64,000 nt of DNA, taken from the NCBI GenBank assembly GCA_038501785.1, contig JBAMJR010000082.1, positions 486,001-550,000 of the forward strand. The letters are read 5' to 3'. Of this stretch, positions 61,670 to 64,000 are shown piece after piece; positions within the stretch are counted from its first letter, which is position 1, and every line of letters starts with the position of its first letter. The translations under genes were made by a program, and so were the position numbers. Below the pieces are notes generated by a model that saw only the letters and a program-made list of their open reading frames with translations, ran no database searches and was not told where the DNA came from. The DNA comes from Myoxocephalus aenaeus. Its lineage: Eukaryota; Chordata; Actinopteri; Perciformes; Cottidae.

Positions 61670-63275
61670 CAGCTGTTAACCAATCACAGGAACATCCACC
61701 TCCTCCGTGACGCCGCCGTCTGAAGCGTAAAATAAATCCCTGATCTCTCTTGAGTCTCTGAGCCGGTTCTCTCATCAGGTTTCATCTTCAGTTAAACTGC
61801 ATGACTGATTAGTTTATTACTGAACCGTTAAGGGCGGAAATCTTTCGATTCTTGGGGTCGATTTAAACATCAATTCCTGATTCAGCACAGAGGGGCTGCT
61901 AATGTTGGACCCGCTGACAGATTACAGCATGAAAGCCGAGTAAAGTGTGTAAATAATATTATCGAGTTTTTATATTTTTAAAAGTTATATCAACTAATTG
62001 CAAAAAAAAAAAGAGGATCCTTTTTATTTGTGCTAAACTTAAACAAATACACAGAAAAATAAACAATTCTCAGTGACTTCAAGAATAACAAGTTCAAGTT
62101 ATACAAAAAAATATAAACATATAAATATAATTGGTAGACTAGCTGCTTTTAATTTCTGAGAATGTCTGAAAATGTTTTTTGTTTTTTTTGGGAACTTGTG
62201 AATCGATTCAGAAAAATAATAAAAAACTATCTATATTTCATCTCTTCTGCTGCAGATCTTCAAGATGTGGAACAAGGAGTTGTACGTCCGAGAGCAGCAG
62301 GACGCGTACGAGTTCTTCACCAGTCTGGTGGACCAGCTGGACGAGCACCTCAAGGTCAGGAACAATACCGTTTTATTTTAAATCGCGAGCGATAAGTTGT
62401 TTTATTAACGACCGGGACTCTCTTTCCACCAGAAAATGGGTCGGGAACAGATCTTCAAAAACACGTTTCAGGGAATCTTCTCCGACCAGAAGATCTGTAA
62501 AGACTGTCCTCACCGGTGAGCGGGAACACTCCAGACGGCCGCGTCCTTTTTTTTGGGACTCGTCACAATTAGTTTTTTAATTATTTTCCTTTTTTTTTTA
62601 TTTAGGTACGAGCGAGAAGAAACCTTCATGGCGTTGAACCTCGGAGTGACGTCGTGCCAAAGCCTGGAGATCTCACTGGACCAGTTTGTGAGAGGAGAGG
62701 TGCTGGAGGGCAGCAACGCCTACTACTGCGAGAAGTGCAAGGAGAAGGTGAGCCAGTCGCTCCGCGGGGTTTCTCCTTTTTTTTTGTTCTGCAACGGCAT
62801 GCGTGCGTGCTCACGCGTGCGTTCATTCATCCGCACAGAGAACCACCGTGAAGAGGACGTGCATCAAATCGCTGCCCAGCGTCCTCTGCATCCACCTCAT
62901 GCGCTTCGGCTTCGACTGGGAGAGCGGCCGCTCCATCAAATACGACGAACAGATCCGGGTACGGAAGTCTTGAGATCGTCACTGCGGGGGGAAAAAAACG
63001 CTTTCATCAAGTCCTAGAATTGTGATTTCTTTTTTTATTTTGATGCGGACGCTTCAACAGTTCCCCTGGGTGTTGAACATGGAGCCCTACACCGTCTCCG
63101 GGATGGCCCGTCAGGACTGCAGCGTGGAGGGCGGCGAGGGCCGAGCCGACGGGACCTCGGGAGGCTCGCCCAGGAAGAAAGTCACGATCTCGGAGAACTA
63201 CGAGCTCGTGGGCGTCGTCGTGCACAGCGGCCAGGCGCACGCCGGCCACTACTACTCCTTCATCAAGGACAGGCG
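31601..63275 (+). CDS. usp24: Ubiquitin carboxyl-terminal hydrolase 24, 48 coding exons, 3' end beyond the window
   Basis: Large cysteine protease that removes ubiquitin from protein substrates. I traced 48 exons with GT-AG borders that join in one frame: 5,921 nt, about 1,973 codons. From memory human USP24 has about 2,620 residues, so roughly three quarters are present. Order: UBA domain (residues 5-45), Gly-rich linker, long helical-repeat region, ubiquitin-like domain (exons 25-27), Ser-rich linkers, USP catalytic domain from exon 42. The catalytic Cys is about residue 1695 and the catalytic His about 1965, close to the human positions I recall (1698 and 1970). The third catalytic residue and the C-terminal tail are outside. 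No frameshift or premature stop was seen, so the gene looks functional. Start chosen at 31601 for homology to the vertebrate N-terminus and good context (AAAATGG). Confidence 0.97.
31928..35376 (+). other. usp24 intron 1
   Basis: CpG-rich at first (to about 32560), then ordinary AT-rich sequence. It holds a TA run (33800-33828) and a degenerate hAT-like element (about 34550-35047). No further exon was recognised. Confidence 0.6.
34550..35047. mobile_element. Degenerate hAT-like element in usp24 intron 1
   Basis: The left end TAGAGATGTTTCTGATACC and the right end read inward TAGAGTTGTCCTGACACC are inverted repeats with a few mismatches. The interior has paired motifs (GGCGTATCGGCC, ATCCGATACC and CGATACCCGATCC), typical of one common fish hAT-derived repeat. 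Old copy, no coding content. Confidence 0.5.
35377..37130 (+). CDS. usp24: usp24 exons 2-7: start of the helical-repeat region
   Basis: Exons 35377-35545, 35781-35848, 35949-36092, 36429-36554, 36907-36942 and 37065-37130. Recognisable stretches are EFPTTNLYELESRVFTDHWS, ENCKRFIDRCMPEAFKK, LLTSSAVHKWGTEIHEGIYN, NPDNEYHFKNRMK, EPHGWLVDLVNR and FGELGGFTAIQTKLNADEIE. All junction phases fit. Exon 6 is only 36 nt (12 codons), the smallest exon found. Intron 5 contains both a (CA)n and a (GT)n tract. Confidence 0.95.
36643..36837 (+). repeat. Paired (CA)n and (GT)n tracts in usp24 intron 5
   Basis: (CA)n at about 36643-36678 and (GT)n at about 36819-36837 lie in one intron, about 140 bp apart, and are complementary. 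Confidence 0.9.
38232..38274 (+). repeat. (GGGA)n-like G-rich tract
   Basis: Runs of three to seven G separated by single A over about 43 bp on the sense strand, with many more than four G-tracts. It has strong G-quadruplex potential in DNA and in the usp24 pre-mRNA. Confidence 0.9.
38463..39345 (+). mobile_element. Dispersed repeat family copy G, 7-unit array, in usp24 intron 7
   Basis: The head starts AGACTGTATTTAAGAAGCGG, then GTCATTGTGACG, AAGTGACCATATTTGGACTG and GTCAATCACCTTGTAGCCCC. The middle block and seven units with GAGTCGCCCCCTGGTGG (about 38838-39330) follow. It ends CCGGTTTAAGACGCTTCCC. Units are nearly identical to each other, so expansion was recent or homogenised. CTCF-like cores are on the minus strand. 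Confidence 0.88.
39487..41735 (+). CDS. usp24: usp24 exons 8-14: helical-repeat region
   Basis: Exons 39487-39552, 39776-39850, 40049-40207, 40312-40426, 41202-41305, 41430-41537 and 41640-41735. Recognisable stretches are VGAEYLNSSLVQPMLDPV, RLVSIPDLLSAIKLLCMRFQ, KTPHFSTKMNSLKEVTKLIE, NIDQAQYCERIKGIIELLG, QSSTVIENIHTIIAAAAVKF and SWEVESDRVRQKLLSLIGRI. The leucine-rich, alternating-helix character fits an armadillo/HEAT-like scaffold thought to bind substrates (inference from the family). Confidence 0.95.
40427..41201 (+). other. usp24 intron 11
   Basis: 775 bp of AT-rich sequence; no exon or recognisable element. Confidence 0.5.
41855..42690 (+). repeat. Degenerate ACAAAACNAC minisatellite in usp24 intron 14
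   Basis: Tandem units of about 19-22 bp built from ACACAAAACAACTACAGAG and ACACAAAACGACCACACAG variants fill about 830 bp. The sense strand is almost free of T, so long repetitive open frames appear on both strands; they are not genes. Confidence 0.9.
42769..42797 (+). repeat. (GT)n ending 1 base before the CAG acceptor of usp24 exon 15
   Basis: The GT run leads straight into GTGCAG; no separate C/T-rich tract is present before the exon at 42801. Confidence 0.95.
42801..47097 (+). CDS. usp24: usp24 exons 15-18: helical-repeat region
   Basis: Exons 42801-42962, 45827-45934, 46038-46187 and 46966-47097. Recognisable stretches are VLEVLWELAHLPSLP, EEHLGILSDAYAVKETVKRG, AVWVVPALRQLHEITRSFIK, KSIIQDLKKNFEIVKLITGS, GSTLVDGRYTYQEYLDSHLR and NRAKELWECLVSGPDVCELD. 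The acceptors of exons 15 and 16 follow (GT)n tracts directly and have no ordinary polypyrimidine tract. Compared with the human protein as I recall it, the join between exons 15 and 16 is about 15-20 residues short, which the candidate exon in intron 15 could fill. Confidence 0.93.
43190..43625. repeat. Palindromic TATCTCAAA/ATGACTT tandem repeat in usp24 intron 15
   Basis: About fifteen units of 21-22 bp (such as ATGACTTTCTATCTCAAA) on the left are followed by reverse-complement words (GTCATTATTTTGA, GTCGTTATTTTGAGAAA) near 43608-43672, so the whole block can fold back. A second repeat of the same style lies in intron 31. Confidence 0.85.
43673..44573 (+). other. usp24 intron 15, central part
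   Basis: AT-rich, no recognised element. A G-run lies at about 44452-44467. Confidence 0.45.
44574..44666 (+). CDS. usp24: Candidate extra usp24 exon (15b) in intron 15
   Basis: 93 nt bounded by an acceptor TTTCTAG and a strong donor AAA/GTAAGAG. It is open in the required frame and phase 0 at both ends, so it could be included or skipped without changing the frame. It would add 31 residues beginning THTQEDCKGSDTQSSFLTGS and ending WGKKKANSVAK. The tail WGKKK followed by exon 16 (ASQQSSPQAVWVV) loosely resembles the Trp- and Lys-containing segment I recall in mammalian USP24 at this place. Probably an alternative exon, unproven. The polypyrimidine tract is weak. Confidence 0.55.
44827..44868 (+). 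repeat. (GT)n microsatellite in usp24 intron 15
   Basis: About 42 bp of GT, 160 bp downstream of the candidate exon 15b. Confidence 0.97.
45160..45610. mobile_element. Palindromic MITE copy 1 (usp24 intron 15)
   Basis: Shares with copies 2 and 3 CGCTGTATTTAGAATATTTT, CACCT, CCTTGATGTCAGACACACCT and AATACGTCCAC(A/G)GCAGAAC. A central hairpin pairs GTTATTGTGTG with CACACAATAAC (about 45326-45372). Outer ends are partly degraded. No coding content. Confidence 0.7.
45790..45824 (+). repeat. (GT)n forming the acceptor region of usp24 exon 16
   Basis: The tract runs directly into GTAG with exon 16 starting at 45827. It is the only sequence available as a polypyrimidine-like tract. A (CA)n of about 20 bp lies 5 bp after the exon's donor (45940-45959), so exon 16 sits between complementary repeats. 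Confidence 0.95.
46240..46770. mobile_element. Palindromic MITE copy 2 with long terminal inverted repeats (usp24 intron 17)
   Basis: The left end CTGCAGCAAATGGAGCAAAG, then GTTCTGCGTCGACGTATTTT, AGACTCCTAA is mirrored at the right end by TTAGGAGTCT, AAAATACGTCCACGGCAGAAC, CTTTGCTCCATCTGCTGCAG. The arms extend about 75 bp. The interior contains GGTTTTGTCAATGGAGTCTC and TTAGTTAGTTTATTGTCTAA. This best-preserved copy defines the family. No transposase. Confidence 0.8.
46919..46951 (+). repeat. (GT)n 14 bp before the acceptor of usp24 exon 18
   Basis: The GT tract is followed by CTGAATCTGTTCAG and exon 18 at 46966. Confidence 0.95.
47706..51467 (+). CDS. usp24: usp24 exons 19-24: helical-repeat region
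   Basis: Exons 47706-47817, 47897-47973, 48063-48203, 50971-51024, 51125-51240 and 51401-51467. Recognisable stretches are CFEWFTKGQHDLESDVQQQL, GFNLFKTFFENVNLCDHRLK, GMDFIWRIAMETPDEEIANE, DSVSLHKKFIADCYKRLE, LGGPTLTHAVTRATKMLTAT and KLVIIERLLLLAERYVITIE. The 2.7-kb intron 21 between exons 21 and 22 is filled by the 20-bp minisatellite and its flanking palindrome. Confidence 0.95.
48241..50590 (+). repeat. 20-bp minisatellite, about 118 units, in usp24 intron 21
   Basis: The unit is ACACTGTCTATAGGATTAGT with variants at few positions (ACATT for ACACT, ATCTA for GTCTA, TATG or TAGT for TAGG). The first 104 units are exactly 20 bp, to 50320. Then come about 14 units, including several 16-bp units that lack four bases (ACACTATAGGATTAGT), and a final ACACTA. 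Total is 2.35 kb. High identity indicates recent expansion; copy number is likely variable. Confidence 0.98.
50591..50860. mobile_element. Palindromic MITE copy 3, right half (usp24 intron 21)
   Basis: Contains ACTCCATTGACAAAAACAGT, then a perfect 24-bp hairpin (50681-50704 with 50710-50733), then AAATGACTGTTTTTGTGATT, GGAGTCT, so outer arms also pair. The left flank of the minisatellite (ATTTATATCAGTTTAGGTGT, 48220-48239) is the matching left part. The minisatellite therefore sits inside this element. Confidence 0.75.
51331..51364 (+). repeat. (CA)n microsatellite in usp24 intron 23
   Basis: About 34 bp of CA, 37 bp before the acceptor of exon 24. Confidence 0.95.
51468..52577 (+). other. 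usp24 intron 24
   Basis: AT-rich. Two retroposon-tail-like words lie at about 51637-51690 (TTATTTATGTAGCACCTTTT) and 51709-51790 (GTTTATTTGTATAGAACATTT, AAAAGTGCTTCACATAAAAG), typical of 5'-truncated teleost LINE copies. No exon. Confidence 0.55.
52578..53181 (+). CDS. usp24: usp24 exons 25-27: ubiquitin-like domain
   Basis: Exons 52578-52688, 52773-52871 and 53008-53181. The segment from HPVTLHITYESTKDTFTLE through ETIGSIRWKISEHL, CPVDNVQIFANDS and DQKLLSQLGFSDEQTLTVKS has the beta-grasp pattern of a ubiquitin-like fold, located internally as in other large USPs. A Ser-rich linker (codons for SSESSASASSSSSS) follows in exon 27. Confidence 0.93.
53266..56770 (+). CDS. usp24: usp24 exons 28-33: region between UBL and catalytic domains
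   Basis: Exons 53266-53354, 54452-54581 (or ending 54560), 54731-54877, 55224-55321, 56311-56406 and 56548-56770. Recognisable stretches are LPGVVMALVCNVFEMLYQL, ITLRVRKLLLLIPTDPEVQD, QHQPSAASILESLFRSS, SLVVNVMQRDSIPSEVDYET and LCGTPEKSSYRQMSLSERSS. The last is a Ser/Thr-rich stretch with likely phosphorylation sites. Exon 29 has two in-phase donors 21 nt apart. Residues near its end (FVPKESSVWSHQ) differ from the human sequence as I recall it. Confidence 0.93.
53355..54451 (+). other. usp24 intron 28
   Basis: Besides the GT tract it holds fragments related to the palindromic MITE family (CCTGTTTTTGTGAATGGAGTCC at about 53978-53999; GTAAAATGACTGTCTGACTGGAGTCT at about 54167-54192, quoted in part). 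No exon. Confidence 0.5.
53399..53449 (+). repeat. (GT)n microsatellite in usp24 intron 28
   Basis: About 50 bp of GT, 45 bp after the donor of exon 28. Confidence 0.97.
55337..56011. mobile_element. Non-autonomous hAT element with a nested MITE (usp24 intron 31)
   Basis: The left end CAGTGTTTTTCAACC and the right end GGTTTGAAAATCACTG form a hAT-type terminal inverted repeat. The paired inner words GAGCCGCGGCACATTTT and CCACGGCACACC are also typical of this fish group. I could not find a matching 8-bp flank duplication. It starts only 16 bp after the exon 31 donor. A second element (55418-55739) interrupts it. Confidence 0.8.
55418..55739. mobile_element. Foldback MITE nested in the hAT element
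   Basis: Terminal inverted repeats: TGGAAGCCCGTTTCCGCCAC on the left; the right end is the complement GTGCGGAAACGGGCTTCCA. Both are flanked by TA (55416-55417 and 55740-55741), as for Tc1/mariner-type MITEs. The interior is a tandem of AAAGTCATAATTATGAGAT followed by its inverted counterpart, so nearly the entire 322 bp is self-complementary. Confidence 0.85.
56419..56487 (+). repeat. (CA)n microsatellite in usp24 intron 32
   Basis: About 68 bp of CA starting 12 bp after the exon 32 donor, in a short intron of 141 bp. CA-rich RNA near donors is a known hnRNP L binding context. Confidence 0.97.
56811..57112. repeat. ATTTATTTTTATTTATATAT low-complexity tract in usp24 intron 33
   Basis: About 300 bp of pure A/T built from TTTATTTTTATTTATATATA-like units, occupying most of intron 33. 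Confidence 0.95.
57155..60986 (+). CDS. usp24: usp24 exons 34-41: region preceding the catalytic domain
   Basis: Exons 57155-57317, 58098-58259, 58371-58441, 59154-59314, 59391-59452, 59539-59730, 60582-60696 and 60842-60986. Recognisable stretches are FTSTVACFMRLTWAAAAGRL, LHAGICVRQQCVSVKDAIIA, FYNLPSVNDFIIDVLLGSPS, RRVACDQLYTLSQTDTSA, WSPTSIMRGVNQRLLSQCTE, ETSEADNILLAGHLRLIKTL and STASSRLAAYEVLVMLADSS. Exon 39 encodes an acidic EDEISWLDNFEPSW segment. All phases fit. Confidence 0.95.
57318..58097 (+). other. usp24 intron 34
   Basis: AT-rich; a retroposon-tail-like segment at about 57660-57725 (TTTATTTATATAGCACCTTT, CAAAGCGCTCTACATAGAAG). No exon. Confidence 0.5.
58442..59153 (+). other. 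usp24 intron 36
   Basis: 712 bp, pyrimidine-rich near the start; no exon or recognised element. Confidence 0.5.
59731..60581 (+). other. usp24 intron 39
   Basis: AT-rich; a retroposon-tail-like segment at about 59899-59955 (GAGCTTTATCTAGTTGGCA, CAAAGTGCTTTAAAATATA). No exon. Confidence 0.45.
60815..60836 (+). repeat. (GT)n at the acceptor of usp24 exon 41
   Basis: A GT tract runs into GTATACAG with exon 41 starting at 60842; there is no separate polypyrimidine tract. Confidence 0.93.
61048..61083 (+). repeat. (GT)n at the acceptor of usp24 exon 42
   Basis: The GT tract ends in GTCTCAG; exon 42, which carries the catalytic Cys, starts at 61089. Confidence 0.95.
61089..63275 (+). CDS. usp24: usp24 exons 42-48: USP catalytic domain (Cys and His boxes)
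   Basis: Exons 61089-61208, 61310-61435, 62256-62354, 62433-62515, 62606-62747, 62839-62958 and 63061-63275. The Cys box is GFVGLKNGGATCYMNAVFQQ, with the catalytic Cys codon at 61155-61157. The QQDAYEFF motif of USPs follows in exon 44. Two CxxC pairs (CKDC at the end of exon 45, CEKC in exon 46) form the usual structural zinc site of the fingers subdomain. The His box is ENYELVGVVVHSGQAHAGHY in exon 48; the catalytic His belongs to AGHYYSF. Exon 48 ends after KDR with phase 2, and the next exon, with the third catalytic residue, is beyond 64000. All key residues visible here are intact. Confidence 0.97.
61436..62255 (+). other. usp24 intron 43, with (CA)n at 61629-61666
   Basis: 820 bp; after the CA tract the sequence is AT-rich and unremarkable. 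No exon. Confidence 0.55.
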
Positions 63276-64000
63276 GTGAGAGAGCTTTGGTTGTGTTGAT
63301 GCATGTGGCATAAATCTGGCAAGTGAGTTTGATTTACATTTTTTTGGGAGGAATTTTCTTCGTAAAACCTTGCAGATGAGTACATGTAACTTAATATCTG
63401 GTCTGTGTTAAAGTAAATAGTCAAAACAGAGACATTCAGACACATTAAGGACAAAAATATGTCCTCATTGAAACCACGAGCTTCAAAATGTCCACCAGAT
63501 TGAGCCATTTTCTCAAGTTTGCATTCTAGGACAAATATACGGTATTTAGAGTTATTGCTGCTGTATTATGAGTTTGATGCAATGCATAAATATCAATGTT
63601 GTTGCTAATCATTGACGTATCCCAGATTGTGGAAAAATACAAATAAAAACTTTAACATTTATCATATAGAAGAAAATGTAATTATTTTCCCATATAAAAA
63701 AATATATATTATGTGCAACGAATTGGCATTTAAAGGATTAAAATGTATAATATATAGTATTTCATAGCAGTCTTAAGTGTTTTTTCTTTTTTTTCTTCTC
63801 AAAAGATTTACTTGCATCAATATAATTTTGTTATAATCCTTTAAAAATCCCTCCCGCATTTAATACACAGAAAATAATAACATGTTTGTGGTTTTCTCCT
63901 AACAGAAACAGTCTTGTGTTTTATTACGCAAACCTTTCTTTAGTTCTGTTATTGATTTCCTTGAGCTCCGCAGTGACGTTTCCCCTCTTCTTCGCCCTCC
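63276..64000 (+). other. usp24 intron 48, partial
   Basis: AT-rich intron following exon 48; no acceptor followed by usp24-like coding sequence was found before the window ends. Confidence 0.6.

Overview
The window is nuclear DNA from a ray-finned (teleost, probably percomorph) fish. This is inferred from spliced vertebrate genes with GT-AG introns, very long (GT)n/(CA)n tracts, several non-autonomous hAT elements, and a 73-bp tandem repeat carrying a CCACCAGGGGGCGAC core that I associate with percomorph genomes. There is nothing prokaryotic or viral in it.

Layout. 1-27 kb is gene-poor, repeat-rich intergenic DNA: a 26-bp satellite (1-640), six copies of one dispersed element family with internal 73-bp tandem repeats, a decayed hAT transposase (about 3940-5020), two hAT-type insertions with perfect 8-bp target duplications (9454-10945 and 19629-20434), a hAT/LINE-tail composite with a tRNA-like segment (11969-12560), two MITEs (23391-23727 and 24650-25371) and many microsatellites. 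I found no convincing protein-coding host exon there.

27482-29977, minus strand: bloc1s2, a complete five-exon gene (179 codons) for a BLOC-1/BORC subunit. A perfect CLEAR palindrome (GTCACGTGAC) lies 44 bp upstream of its ATG.

31601-63275, plus strand: usp24, the giant deubiquitinase. I resolved 48 coding exons joined in one open frame (about 1,973 codons), from the N-terminal UBA domain through a helical-repeat region and a ubiquitin-like domain to the Cys and His boxes of the USP catalytic domain. The remaining exons (third catalytic residue and C-terminal tail) lie beyond the window. The two genes are head to head, with about 1.6 kb between start codons. A 16-codon upstream ORF precedes the usp24 start, and a 93-nt frame-preserving candidate exon lies in intron 15.

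The usp24 introns are repeat hosts: a 2.35-kb minisatellite of 20-bp units (intron 21) that seems to have grown out of a palindromic MITE whose relatives sit in nearby introns, a MITE nested in a hAT element (intron 31), another copy of the 73-bp repeat element (intron 7), and GT repeats that replace or abut the polypyrimidine tract at several 3' splice sites.

The two proteins are not known to work in one pathway: Bloc1s2 acts in lysosome positioning and lysosome-related organelle biogenesis, Usp24 removes ubiquitin from substrates. Their adjacency may still matter for shared promoter or chromatin control, particularly as CTCF-like arrays on either side of them point toward each other.
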